DNA from: Silurus meridionalis
Lineage: Eukaryota; Chordata; Actinopteri; Siluriformes; Siluridae
Assembly (NCBI RefSeq): GCF_014805685.1
Contig: NC_060907.1
Location: forward strand, 7,339,992-7,403,991
DNA length: 64,000 bases
Direction: 5' to 3'
The translations under genes and the position numbers were made by a program. Below, piece after piece: positions 10,628 through 21,548 of this stretch. Numbering within the stretch: position 1 is the stretch's first letter; every line of letters begins with the position of its first letter. The notes below the pieces were generated by a model that ran no database searches, was not told where the DNA came from, and was given only the letters and a program-made list of their open reading frames with translations.

Positions 10628-12744
10628 AAAATATATAATAATAATATATAAAACTCTCTCTAGAGTGTAACATAGCAATAAAAGGTGTTTACCTGTTGCC
10701 CCAAACACAAGGTGTCCTGTGGTGTGTTTTACAGGAGAGCTCAAAGATAAATCTCTTTTCTTCCTTCCTGCTCATATCACCTTTGCAGCTGTTACACACT
10801 CATGTGGATGAGTGATTCTGAAAATGATAGTGCACAACATGGATGCATGTGTCAATTCAACAGAACCGTTTTTATAGCTCAATGAGCAGCCTTCCTTAAA
10901 GGATGATGTAATGTCTACAGCAGTGTGTCTGAGAGGTTTCTCCAGGTTGGAAAAATGACCCGACGTTCGCGTAGTCACGTTCAACATGGGATTCATTAAA
11001 AACATTCTCAGTTGACATCAACAGGCATTTTTGCTGGTCTAAATTCACAATTCTACAGTATGAGAATAAATAAAGTGTTATTTAATGTGTAGTCACAAAT
11101 GACTCAACATTTTCCTTCAGTGCAGTTTCTGGTGTTATTGGTTTCATCCAGTAAGAAATATTGATCATGAAGTATATTTTTACATACAATATGATCAGCT
11201 GAAACATAACAGCAGCTTGGTAATGTATGGTTCAATTAGTCTACAGTTAGTCTAGTATAAACACACACCATACTGGAAAGAATTTGGAATTCAAAATTAG
11301 CCATTTTTCTAAGAGGGGAATTGGCAGCATTCTTAGCTTGACATGATAATTCCAACTATTTTTTAACCTGGGAATTGTCTCTTCATTTAATTTCATTCGG
11401 TTTTTGTTTGTACAGCTCTCTGAGCAATGTCACGAAGCAGTTCCACAAACAATAAATAGATGTTCTCTATAAATCTGAAGTACTTCTTATTTATTTATTT
11501 TGTAGAAAATGGAATTTCTAAAGCATCTGCACAGTAGAAAAGTATTTCCCTCAAGTGCTTGTCTCCTCGAAATAAAATGGCAGCCTGCTGGGACGTGACA
11601 GTCGCCATAATTAATCCTATCAAATAAACCGCCTTATGGGTAGTTTCCCAATCATGCATTGGAATGCTTTCAAATTGGTTTGCATCAACTTGCAAACCCT
11701 GTATGTGTGGAAGATTTCCAGGCTTGATTTCAACCCCTTGCAGGCTACAAGCATCCAGGTATTTTCCTTGAATTCATTTCTGCTAAAAGAAAGTTTATTT
11801 TCCTTGTGGTTATATAGGAGTTACACTTTACTTTGCTGTCCCAACATACACTTTTTAATCTATTTGAGTAAACGGAGTTCGGTGTGTGAAAGTCGCACCC
11901 TGCATTTAGATCGTGCCATGCTGACAGCGAACACCTGTTGATGAACCGGCAGAGATAAGAGGCTGTCAGAAGCTCAGAAACCAGGTAGGCTTCTGCCTGG
12001 AATATCAATGCTTCTGAATAAATAACTTTCTCAAGGTAATTCTATTTCAAAGGCTCTGGGCACATGGCAATTGTAATTAACGAAGATAATGCAAGGTGAG
12101 TGAGTTTAAAAAAAACGCAACCAGTAGCCCATGTGAAGGACACACATTGAATGAGCAAGCTCATTTCATCATTTAAGCACAACAGAGTGACATCAATTCT
12201 GGATTGGAATTGTAACTTAAGCAACTTATAGATATATGCTGTCATGTTGATTAGCACTGGCCCAGTTGGTCACTGTGGCTGTTGGCTAAAATTTTGCATT
12301 ATCCCAAACTGGATTATAATAAAATCAAAGTTGACATACTTCACCTCAATTATGATTTCATAAGGTTCCCTGGTTTGAGATTTTTCAAAATTGGGCTGAT
12401 TAGGTAAGAGTTCTTTAGTTAGCTTTTAATTTACATTGGTTCAAGTTCATCAGATTGAAAGTCTACTCACAGAGGTAGGTACTGCTTAAGATTTCGCCTC
12501 TTTAAATAATAAAAATACTATGTTAAATTAGTGGAGAAAAGGGAAAAAAATGCTATTGACACATTTCTCTCTCCTTATATATGGCATGGCAAGCTAAATC
12601 AAAGGTCAAGAAGGCCTAACTTTAGCCCATGTGCCGAGTTTGGGCATCGTTATTCTAAAATATCGATACATTTGATACCAGTGTTATATGGAAAGGCAAT
12701 ATACTCACTTTAAAATATCTATCCTACATGGGATTATTATTACT
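10628..12744. other. Non-coding, mostly unique DNA
   Basis: No gene or clear transposon. Segments at about 11500-11660 and 11860-12000 are balanced in composition and contain TAAT-type motifs (GTCGCCATAATTAATCCTAT). They are possible regulatory sequence, but nothing more can be said from sequence alone. Short overlapping frames on both strands at 11636-12257 have no domain signatures. Confidence 0.4.
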
Positions 12745-12968
12745 TAAGAAAGAAGAAGAAAAGAAAGGTGTTTTATTTTTGTCACATGCACAACAGAACA
12801 GTGAAAGTCTTTATTTGGTTATCCCAGCGATGTAGAAAGCTGGGGTCAGAGTGCGCTGTCAGCCATGATACAGCTCCCCTGGAGCACACAAGGTCTTTGA
12901 GAGGCAGCTTGGCGATACCAGGGCTTGAACCCCCTTCCTTTTAATCAGTAACCCATAGCCTTAACCCA
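12745..12968 (-). mobile_element. tRNA-derived SINE (tail type A), minus orientation
   Basis: Read on the minus strand it has a tRNA-like head with a B-box region (minus-strand reading of GGGCTTGAACCCCC), then a body related to the copies at 26004 and 28775. The end matches the TATCATGGCTGAC/TATGTGACAAATAAA type, and the 3' tail is a short TTC-rich repeat (AAGAAGAAGAAAAG on the plus strand). Diverged; no intact polymerase III promoter is claimed. Confidence 0.75.
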
Positions 12969-13276
12969 AAACATTCCTGCATACTTACATGAATAGGAAT
13001 TATTTATTTTTCTGCTGTACAAACTAACAATGACAAAAGCAGACGGTCACTCAGTCATAAATCTTGAGATCACTGCATTATTGGTTGTTTAATAATTTTT
13101 TTTAAACTGATCAGTCCAAAAAAAACCCCAAAAAACAGGCTTAATGGAAAAAAATTACATGCTTGTGTTCACAAAAAAACTATAAAGCAATGGAGAAACA
13201 TGATGTGACAGTTTGAATATGGCTATTTTTCAATTATATTCAATAAATAGTAAAAAAATTAATGAAATAGATGTCC

Positions 13277-13293
13277 AGTCCATTGTAATCTTT
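13277..13293. repeat. Target-site duplication, 3' side of LINE copy 1
   Basis: AGTCCATTGTAATCTTT, matched with one difference by the 17 bases at 16408-16424 (AGTCCATTGTAGTCTTT). These bound the RTE-type LINE exactly and show it was inserted by target-primed reverse transcription. Confidence 0.92.
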
Positions 13294-13318
13294 CTTCTTC
13301 TTCTTTCGGCTGCTCCCA

Positions 13319-14401
13319 TTAGGGGTCGCCACAGCGGATCATCCGTCTCCATACCACCCTGTCCTCTACATCTGCCTCTTTCACACCAACTACCTGCATG
13401 TCTTCCCTCACCACATTCATGAACCTCCTCCTTGGCCTTCCTCTTTTCCTCCTACCTGGTGGCTCCATCCTCAGCATTCTTCTACCAATATAATTCATAT
13501 CCCTCCTCTGCACATGTCCAAACCATCTCAATCTCACCTCCCTCACCTTGTCACCAAAACATCCTACATGCGCCGTCCCTCTAATAAACTCATTTCTAAT
13601 CTTGTCCATCCTCGTCACTCCCAACGAAAACCTTAACATCTTCAGCTCTGCCACCTCCAGCTCCGCCTCCTCTCTTTTACTCAATGCCACTGTCTCTAAT
13701 CCATACAACATCGCAGGTCTCACCACAGTCCTATAAACTTTCCCTTTCATTCTTGCAGATACCCTACTATCACAAATCACTCCTGTCACTCTTATCCACC
13801 CACTCCACCCTGCCTGCACTCTTTTTTTTACTTCTCTAACACACTCTCCATTACTTTGCACTGTTGACCCCAGGTACCTGAACTCCTCCACCTTTTCCAG
13901 CTCTTCTCCCTGCAACCGCACCACTCCACTGCCCTCCCTCTCATTCACACACATGTACTCAGTCTTACTCCTACTGACTCTCATTCCCCTTCTCTCCAGC
14001 GCATATCTCCACCTCTCCAGGCTCTTCTCAACCTGCTCCCCACTCTCACCACAAATCACAATATCATCCGCAAACATCATAGTCCAGGGAGACTCCTGTC
14101 TGACCTCGTCTGTCAACCTGTCCATCACCACTGCAAACAGGAAAGGGCTCAGGGCTGATCCTTGATGCAGTCCAACCTTTACCCTGAACCAGTCTGTCGT
14201 ACCTACTGCACACTTCACTGCCGTCACACTGTCCTCATACATGTCCTGCACCACCCTCACATACTTCCCTGACACACCTGACTTCCTCATACAATACCAC
14301 AACTCCTCTCTTGGCACTCTGTCGTACGCTGTCTCTAAATACACAAATACACAATGCAATTCCTTCTGTCCTTCTCTATACTTCTCCATCAACATCCTCA
14401 A
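13319..14401 (-). pseudogene. LINE reverse transcriptase, palm to C-terminus (copy 1)
   Basis: A 360-residue frame covers reverse transcriptase motif A (residues 19-29, VYLETAYDRV), motif B (80-89, QGSALSPFLF), motif C (110-113, FADD), then thumb and C-terminal sequence with LRWFGHVQRRD and the end RRMIRCGDP. The enzyme normally copies LINE RNA into nicked chromosomal DNA. The first catalytic aspartate of motif A is replaced by tyrosine at residue 21; the copies at 22250 and 54478 still have aspartate there. Catalysis would therefore fail even without the upstream frame breaks. The frame opens where a deletion of about 10 bases near 14430 has shifted it away from the finger region encoded upstream. 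Confidence 0.93.
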
Positions 14402-15258
14402 AGCAAATAAGGCATCTGTGGTGCTATGAAACCATACTGTTGCTCACAAATTGTCACCTCTTCTCTCAGCCTGGCTTCCACTACTCTTTCCCATAACCTC
14501 ATGGTGTGACTGATCAACTTAATTCCCCTGAAGTTACTGCAAGACTGCACATCTCCTTTATGCTTAAAGATCGGTACCAGCACACTTCTTCTCCATTCCT
14601 CAGGCATCTTCTCACCTTCCAAAATCTTGTTAAACAATCTTGTCAAAAACTCCACTGCCATCTCTCCTAAACATCTCCACGCTTCTACCGGTATGTAATC
14701 TGGTCCAACCGACTTTCCACTCTTCATCCTCTTAATCGCTGCTCTCACTTTCTCCTTACTAATCCTATCTACATCCTGCTTCACCAACTCCTCATCCGCC
14801 AACCTTCTCTCTCTCCGATTTTCCTCATTCATCAGCTGCTCAAAATACTCCCTCCACCTTCTCAACACACTCTCCTCACTAGTCAACACATTTCCCTCTC
14901 CATCCTTTACTGCTCTGACTTGCAGTACATCCTTCCCAGCTCGGTCCCTCTGCCTGGCCAATCGGTATAAATCCTTTTCTCCTTCCTTAGTGTCCAACCT
15001 CTCATACAGCTCCTCATATGCCTTTTCCTTGGCTTTCGCCACATCCCTTTTTACCTGCTGCCGCATCTCCTTGTACTCCTGCCTACTTTTCTCATCACTC
15101 TGTCTATCCCACTTCTGTTTTGCCAATCTCTGTCTCCTTATGCTCTCCTGCACTTCCTCATTCCACCACCACGTCTCCTTGTCTTGCTTTCTATTTCCAG
15201 ATGTCACACCAAGTACTTTTCTAGCTGCCTCCTCATCACTCCTGCAGTAGTTGCCCAA
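14398..15258 (-). pseudogene. LINE linker and reverse transcriptase finger region (copy 1)
   Basis: A 286-residue frame with a charged linker (GNRKQDKETWWWNEEVQESI, followed by Lys/Arg/Glu-rich helical sequence) leads into the finger region of the reverse transcriptase (GKSVGPDYIPVEAWR, EEWRRSVLVPIFKHKGD, NFRGIKLISHTMRLWERVVE, EEVTICEQQYGF). It overlaps the downstream frame by four bases because a deletion of about 10 bases after QQYGF shifted the phase. The other two copies retain the missing GCAGAGGAAG at that point. It is part of the same broken polyprotein as its neighbours. Confidence 0.9.
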
Positions 15259-15509
15259 TCATCCAACACCTCTTCAACACCACTGAGCCCCTGTCTGACC
15301 TCTTCCCTGAACCTCACACTACACTCTTGCTCCTTAAGTTTCCACCATCTTATTCTTCTTTCAGTCTTCACTCTCATCCTCTTCTTCTTCACCTCCAAAA
15401 CCATCCTACAGACCACCATCCGATGCTGTCTAGCTACACTGTCCCCTGCCAACACCTTACAGTCTCCAATCTCCTTCAGGTTGCATCTCCTGCATAGCAC
15501 ATAGTCCAC
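15204..15509 (-). pseudogene. LINE endonuclease end and linker start (copy 1)
   Basis: A 101-residue frame with YVLCRRCNLKEIGDCKVLAG and DSVARQHRMVVCRM, the region that in related elements closes the AP-type endonuclease domain around its last catalytic His. It then enters the basic linker (RIRWWKLKEQECSVRFREEV). It overlaps the next downstream frame by about 55 bases, marking another frameshift. Confidence 0.85.
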
Positions 15510-15531
15510 CTGTGTGCACCTTCCTCCAATC

Positions 15532-15834
15532 TTATACGTCCTTCTTCTTAAAATAAATGTTCACCACTGCCATTTCCATCCTTTTAGCAAAATCTACCAC
15601 CATCTGCCCTTCCACATTCCTCTCCTTAAAACCATACCTACCCATCACCTCCTCATCACCTCTGTTCCCTTCACCTACATGCCCATTAAAGTCTGCCCCA
15701 ATCACCAATCGTTCTTTCCTAGGTACACCATCCACCACTTCATCTAATTCACTCCAGAATTTTTCCTTCTCCTCCATCTCACAGCCAACTTGTGGAGCAT
15801 AGGCACTGATGACATTTATCATCATTCCTTTCAA
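15532..15834 (-). pseudogene. LINE AP-endonuclease, middle part (copy 1)
   Basis: A 100-residue frame with NVISAYAPQVGCE and LVIGADFNGHVGEG. GADFNGHVG is the D-x-N motif of exonuclease III/AP-type endonucleases, which nick the target DNA in this LINE class. Frameshifts bound it on both sides. Confidence 0.88.
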
Positions 15835-15934
15835 CTTCCAGCTTCACGATCATCACCCTATCAGAAACTCTCTTCACCTCCACTACACTCTTACTGTACT
15901 CTTCCTTCAGAATCACCCCTACACCATTTCTCTT

Positions 15935-16345
15935 TCAATCCACACCATGATAAAACAGTTTAAATCCACCTCCAATGTTCCTGGCCTTACTCCCTTTCCA
16001 CTTGGTCTCCTGAACACACAGTATATCTACCTTTCTCCTCTCAATCATATCAGCTACCTCTCTCCCTTTACCCGTCATAGTACCAACATTTAAAGTACCA
16101 ACCCGGACCTCCACTCTCCTACACTGCTCCTTTCCCTGCCGTCTCTGTAGACGTCTTCCTCCTCTCCTTCTCCTCCTTCGGCCAACAGTAGCCCAATTTC
16201 CACCGGTACCCTGTCGGCTAACGATACCTGTGGCGGTCGTTGTTAACCTTGACCGATCCGGTATGAAATTCTCATTTGTGATCCGCATATTTGATTTGGC
16301 ACATGTTTTTACGCTGGATGCCTTTCCTAACGCAACCCTCCCCAT
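15935..16345 (-). pseudogene. LINE 5' leader and AP-endonuclease start (copy 1)
   Basis: A 136-residue frame starts with a basic leader (about residues 1-80, Arg-rich RRRRRRGGRRLQRR). It continues as the first strand and catalytic Glu motif of an AP-type endonuclease (VRVGTLNVGTMTGKGREVAD, then DILCVQETKWKG, with Glu in VQETKW). Frame is lost after GGGFKLFYHGVD. The leader overlaps the conserved 5' region of the element shared with copy 2. Confidence 0.88.
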
Positions 16346-16407
16346 TTACCCGGGCTTGGGACCGGCACTAAGAGTGCACTGGCTTGTGCATCCATAATGG
16401 CTGGGTT

Positions 16408-16424
16408 AGTCCATTGTAGTCTTT
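16408..16424. repeat. Target-site duplication, 5' side of LINE copy 1
   Basis: AGTCCATTGTAGTCTTT, 16 of 17 bases identical to 13277-13293. Confidence 0.92.
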
Positions 16425-17070
16425 AATATTATTAATTTAATATTTCAATAACATTAAATATTTAATTTAAAACCAATGTTTGTTAAAGTTATAGATATCT
16501 CTATTATTATTGATCTCAGATATTGGTATTAATACAGGTCTGAAAAGTACCTGGTACAGCTAGTCGTCGACTTACAACCTATGCAACTTACGACCATTCG
16601 ACTTTACGACCACAATCGGGGCGTACGTTATTTTTTTACCAGCTTCCGCCATAATTTCACAGTACTGTACATATAGCCTACTCTACTTATGACAAATATC
16701 TGTACTTTTTACTTCTTCCTTTTTTAAAACTTTTTTTATTTTCACTGTGTGCCGATTTCAGCCGAACAACCGATTTCCTGTCATTGTGCGTCTTTTTCAA
16801 TCCACTGGTGTATAAAGTCCTGTCTCTCACTCACCACAGATTTAGACTAGTTTACAAAGCTAAGATTGAGCAGGGCAGAACGCAACAAGAAGTTTGGGGG
16901 TAACGTGGATGAGACAGAGGGAGTCAGTGATGTAAACATGACTGAGAACAGACACATTCCTGATCATCATCATCTTTCTTTGCTTGTGTTCTATATGTGG
17001 ATCTTCCGCCTGGACACATTCATTCGGTAACAACATTTTTAATTCGTTTTGTATTAATATATATACACTG

Positions 17071-17233
<163 letters not shown>

Positions 17234-17269
17234 GCTGTCAAAATTAAAATTATTGTAAACGGCACTACA

Positions 17270-17856
17270 TTTTATTAACGCGCTATCAATTCAGCGCGCA
17301 TTTCTGTTTTTACCATTTTTATAAAAAAAGTAAATACATTAATAAATAACTAAATATAAAAGAGGCGAAATTAAAACCTTCGCAAAAATACATTTATCCA
17401 CGACGTCCTTTCTTTACTTAGATATAAAATAAATAAATAAACTCCAGATAAAAATAATTTTAATCAGTAAACTTTTGTTTTATTTATGCTAAGTTTCAAA
17501 TCAAACACCAAATCCGCCATGTTTTACACAATTAACCCTCTAGGTGGCGTTTTGTGGGTTTTTCCCCTCATAATGGCGACACGAACTTAAATTACTGTCT
17601 TTATTGATCGTACAGATAAAAACAATACATCATTCAAATCTGTAAAATGTCTATGATTATATATAAAAGCTTCTTGACATGAAGCGGTGCAATTTCTCCG
17701 GTATCACCTCATTAACTGTCCGTGTGGAAACATAGCAAAGGCTCTTAATGATGTCCACACATCTCTGCACTGTTATAGCCTTTATATTTAATCACTGTAC
17801 ATATGCTTACATATATATCACATGCTGTACGTATGCTACATATTTATCTGCACTGT

Positions 17857-17952
<96 letters not shown>

Positions 17953-18139
17953 GTTAACAGCTAAAACAGGTAGAAGTAATAACTACTTTTTACTTAAGTA
18001 CATGTCAGAGCCAAGACTTATTTACTTTCACTTAAGTAAAAAAGTTTAATCAGTACTTCAACTTTTACCCGAGTATTTTAAAACATAAGTATCTGTACTT
18101 CTACTTAAGTAAAGGATGTGTGTACTTTTGCCACCTCTG
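17270..18139. mobile_element. hAT-like non-autonomous relic nested in the Tigger-like element
   Basis: The right end CTTTTGCCACCTCTG and repeated ACTTAAGTA palindromes (about 17991, 18031 and 18100) match the hAT-like type at 26380-27113. Interior pieces (AAAGAGGCGAAATTAAAACC, AAATCCGCCATGTT, CTGTCCGTGTGGAAACATAG) recur at 51110-51350. The left end is unclear because of the adjoining TA array. A (TCTA)24 array lies inside. No coding capacity. Confidence 0.5.
17857..17952. repeat. (TCTA)24 microsatellite
   Basis: 96 bases of perfect TCTA repeat, ending at TCTAGTTAAC. Confidence 0.98.
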
Positions 18140-18589
18140 TTTGTCGGTCCCAATTGTGGTCGTAAGTTGACAACTACCTGTATTGGAATGAAAAGAAACA
18201 TGTGGTATCTCCCATTGCTATCGTTAACATGGTGAAGAAAAGTATAACCTAAAAAAGGGTGGAATATTTATACAACAGCAGAGTGCTTTTAGATTTCACA
18301 AACTGCCTGGCTGATGTAACTTCAAGCAAAGTTTTCTTCTTGATTGCCTTTGAGAATAATCCTTCAGGATGCATGGCCTTATTTAAAGTTGAGTAACATC
18401 AGACATGCATCAGATATAACTATTGAATTAAGTGTTTTTGCAAAATTTATGCACAAAGGGTGGAATTTCAGTAAAACAGGAGTGTTTTAGTTAATTGTGA
18501 TTCTCCACACACTTGCATGATATCGAGATTTACAATCAACTTTCCAATTTTTCTGTCACTTTGCAAAAACTGATCAGCATTCACTACAG

Positions 18590-18795
18590 AACACTTATGT
18601 GCTGTACCAAGCTTCCTCAGATCCACTGTTAGACTGCTCCTATTATCTCACAGTACAAGGAAGACATGCCTCAAAACTCTTCTCTGTTCTAGGACCTGAA
18701 TGGTGATCAGCTAAGTTACTGCCAGCCTTCAAACAACGTCTAAAGACCTACCACTTCATGAAGTACTTAAATTATTACTTAAATATTGTGTGCCC
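18590..18795 (+). mobile_element. L2-type LINE coding end fragment
   Basis: GACTGCTCCTATTATCTCAC, TTCTCTGTTCTAGGACCTGA and CTTCAAACAACGTCTAAAGA, followed by CCTACCACTTCATGAAGTAC, resemble the C-terminal end of fish L2-group LINE proteins (FSVL.P..W..., VFKRRLKTHLFRKY type). Stops and small indels break the frame. Only about 200 bases remain. Confidence 0.5.
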
Positions 18796-18834
18796 TACTA
18801 ACTATATTGTCTCCCAACACTTTTCTGATTGAGG

Positions 18835-19090
18835 TTATTCTTAGTTAATATCCGTATGGTGATCGGGAAGGCAGGAGTTAGAGTCCGAACTTGGAAAGTC
18901 ACTAGAAACCAGGAAGTCATGTAGGAAGGTAGAGATGAGTCCTTGGGTGTTCTGCCAGCATAATCTAAGAGAACGGACACGGAAGGAAGGGAGAGGGGCC
19001 CAGTAGGCCCTGGGCTGATGAGTGCCAGGTGCCGGTATTTAGTATGAGGGAGACTCACTCCGTGCGGGCGAGGTGTTGAGGAAAGGCGAG
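18835..19090. repeat. Unclassified moderately GC-rich block, probably an interspersed repeat
   Basis: This stretch (GGAAGGCAGGAGTTAGAGTC, GGGCTGATGAGTGCCAGGTG, CTCCGTGCGGGCGAGG) is clearly richer in G than its surroundings. It has the look of a non-coding part of an interspersed element, perhaps a retroelement leader. No frame, long terminal repeat or target duplication could be found. The 86-codon minus-strand frame over it has no recognisable domain. Confidence 0.3.
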
Positions 19091-19193
19091 GCTGGTGGAT
19101 CTCTGACAGCTATAAATGTAATATGTAAATATCAGCTCGGGCGAGCAGCAATAAGTCCAGCACTGTCTGATATTGTTATGCAGCCAGAATATA

Positions 19194-19653
19194 CACTATA
19201 TAGGCAAAAGTTTGTACATGTTTTTTGAACATCCCATTTCACATTTCTTCACCATTTGCTGTTCTACTGACCTCCACTCTTCTGGGAAGATGTTTCACTA
19301 GATTCTGGAGTGTGCTTGTGGAGATTTGTGTTAATTCACTCACAGGGGTGTTAGTAAAATCTGGTGAGGTAAGGAAGTGTGGGGTGCAGTCAGCGTTCCA
19401 ATTGATCAAAAAGATGTTCAGTAAGGTTGAGGTCAGAGATTTATAGCAGGCCACTCAAGATCTTCCACTTCAAACTATGCAAACCATATCTTCATGAAGC
19501 TGGCTTTGCACACAGTGGTCTCGTAGTGAATATTTAATAACGCCAACAATCAAAGACATCTTCAGTACGCCTCTAACTTTGTGGTAGCAATTTAAAGAAA
19601 AAAACACATATGGCTGGAAAAGTCAGGTGTAACACTAATTTTGTCCATTTAGT
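19194..19653. mobile_element. Tc1-like MITE (family B), copy 2, nearly complete
   Basis: TA followed by CACTATATAGGCAAAAGTTTG opens the element. The interior holds TCTTCTGGGAAGATGTTTCA, GGGGTGCAGTCAGCGTTCC, AAGGTTGAGGTCAGAG and CAGGCCACTCAAGATCTTCC. It closes near AATTTTGTCCATTTAGT, a degraded right inverted repeat. About 460 bp, non-coding. It is the best-preserved of five family B copies here. Confidence 0.75.
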
Positions 19654-19684
19654 TCAGACTACTGTTCAGCAGCAGTTTGTGGTA

Positions 19685-19860
19685 GAAGGCACTCTTGGGT
19701 CCTTAAGCAAGGCACTTAGTCCTCTCTGCTCAAGGGGGCGCTGTATCTTGGCTAACAATAAGCTCTGACCTCAGCATCTTAACATCACTGGTATATGTGA
19801 AGAAAGAATTTTATTCTGCTGTAAAGTGACAAAAAAAGCACCTTTATCTTCTACACATCA
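19685..19860 (+). mobile_element. tRNA-derived SINE, 3' part (tail type A)
   Basis: Shares CACTCTTGGGTCCTTAAGCAAGGCAC and GGCGCTGTATC-TGGCTAAC with the copies at 26004 and 28775, then TGTGAAGAAAGAATTTTATT and a CT-rich tail. The tRNA-like head is degraded or missing. Confidence 0.7.
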
Positions 19861-21025
19861 CAAATAGATGTTTTGGTGTGGAAAGCAACCTTCAACATTT
19901 TTCATAAGACTTTGGAAAGTACGGCAAAGATCTAAGTTTAAAAAGCAGCTTATTCGAGTTTGGTTCACAACTGTCACTGAACCCTGTTTCACTTTAAATT
20001 GGGCACCAATTTGAAAAGGCCTGATGGTCCAAAATGCTTTTAAGGTGAAACGTCAAGATGAACCTACGTACAGTATAATTGCAGCCCGGCCAGTTTACTT
20101 TCTACACGGATCACAGATTTGTCCACTTTTCCTTTCACACTCCCAGGCGAGTAAATTCTATTTATTTACTGACAAATTACAGTGTACAAGGGAACGTCAG
20201 CATATCTGAGGCTTATCGCAAGATCAAGCTCACGGTGTAAACTAACCTTGTTATTGGACTTCAGGCCTCGTCTCCACACCATCTTCAAGCCACTAGCCAA
20301 ACTTAATTAAATGCTCAGTAATGGGACGAATGAGTGACATTAAAAGCTTTCTGGGCCTTAATACTACAATAGCTTTTCATTAGCACCGAGTTCTTCACAA
20401 AATTTGCTTTCAGAAAGCTCATTCAAGTGTATCACAGCTTTGTCCCCCCCTCAGCCCTTTTTTTTGCTGAAATGCCTTAATGCCTTAAAAGCAATGTTTA
20501 AGATGTCAGAAATATTTCACACGCACACAAAAAATTGAAAAAAAAAAGATTATAAGTGCCTCTGTCTACCCTCAGTGAATAACTGCAAAACTTGAACACA
20601 TTTTTTTCTTTGTGCTCATGGTGAGCCGAGACCTATTTTTGATTTTCAAGCCCCTCCTTATGAGTAAAAATCAGAAAGGACCCTGTTTATCCATTTTCCT
20701 TCCTGCATTCTCCGATTAGATAGCCTACTTCGCTCCCTTGTCGCAGATAACAGTAATGAACGGTGTAGGGGGAAGGCATGTAGTTGTCAAAGTTTGCCAA
20801 TGTGTAGTGATAAATCATCCCATTTAGCCATCACCTTCACAAAGTGACCTCTTGTTTACTCTGTGACGTACCTCATTTGAAACTTGTAATCGCTTGCAAT
20901 GGCTTGGGGTGTATGAAAAGAATGCGGTGTATGATTTTTATTCCCCCCAGTGGTCATAAGGTGCCGTTTATAAAAAGTTGTTCATAAATTCATTTGACAG
21001 AATTGTCTTCTTCAGGTTTCTCGAG
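19861..21025. other. Non-coding; 20210-20450 is a candidate conserved element
   Basis: No gene. The 20210-20450 stretch (TTGGACTTCAGGCCTCGTCT, AACTTAATTAAATGCTCAGT, CTTTTCATTAGCACCGAG) is non-repetitive and contains homeodomain-type TAAT and TTAATTAA motifs. Conservation cannot be judged here. A second balanced stretch is at 20690-20920. Confidence 0.3.
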
Positions 21026-21226
21026 TTACATTTATTACAGTTACAGCATTTGGCAGATGCCTTTATCCAAAGCGACTTACATCTATCTCATTCACAACTG
21101 AGCAGCTATGGGGTTAAGGACCTTGTTTAGGGGACCAGGAGGGACAAATTGGTGTTGCTGGGATTTAAACTCATGACCTTAAGATACAAAGTCCAATGTC
21201 TTAACCACTAAGCTACAACCTCCCCA
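21026..21226 (-). mobile_element. tRNA-derived SINE (tail type B), minus orientation
   Basis: On the minus strand the head has A-box-like TAGCTTAGTGGTTAAGAC and B-box-like GGTCATGAGTTTAAATCCC sequence. The shared core is followed by a tail that reads AAGTCGCTTTGGATAAAGGC then TGCCAAATGCTGTAA. It is about 200 bp, close to full length. The polymerase III boxes are recognisable, but this is a SINE and not a tRNA gene. Confidence 0.8.
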
Positions 21227-21533
21227 GTTCTGTGCTTTAACATTTTTTGAATAGAATTGTTCTGTATTATTCACTGTATGATTTGGTCTTTTTGCAAAGC
21301 TAATCATTGGAGCTTTTGTAATTTTTTTTAATCACAACATCCAACCTCTTACTCAGATCTCATTTGAAAAGGAGCCAAAGTGGTGGATATTATGAAGCAC
21401 CAGGTGAAAACAACCTATTCTGTGGTTATTTACTTATCCAAACTTTAGAAGCGTGGGTAACACAATATGTGACTGTTAAATTATACCATCTCTTAAGCAT
21501 AGTATGTATTACACATATATACATATACATTCA

Positions 21534-21548
21534 ACTTAGCTCTTATTT
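21534..21548. repeat. Target-site duplication, 3' side of LINE copy 2
   Basis: ACTTAGCTCTTATTT, 14 of 15 identical to 23799-23813 (ACTTAGCCCTTATTT). Confidence 0.85.

Larger units (their letters stand above)
13294..16407 (-). mobile_element. Full-length, inactive RTE-type LINE, copy 1
   Basis: A 3.1-kb non-LTR retrotransposon lies on the minus strand. In order it encodes an AP-type endonuclease (about 16345-15530), a linker and a reverse transcriptase with its C-terminal region (to 13319). The stop codon lies about 25 bases from the end; the 3' end is ...GGGAGCAGCCGAAAGAAGAAG. A tiny 3' untranslated region with a simple-repeat tail is typical of the RTE clade, and the fugu Expander group is a possible relative from memory. 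The 5' terminus (CCAGCCATTATGG at 16403-16391 on the minus strand) is the same as in the copy at 21549-23798, so it is the true 5' end. Frame breaks and a mutated catalytic residue make it dead. Confidence 0.93.

Noticed and set aside
14990..15504. Plus-strand Ser/Leu-rich frames of 68-106 codons (also 13953-14496, 15514-16093, 22507-23324)
   Set aside because: They are antisense to the LINE polyprotein; only the minus strand shows endonuclease and reverse transcriptase motifs.
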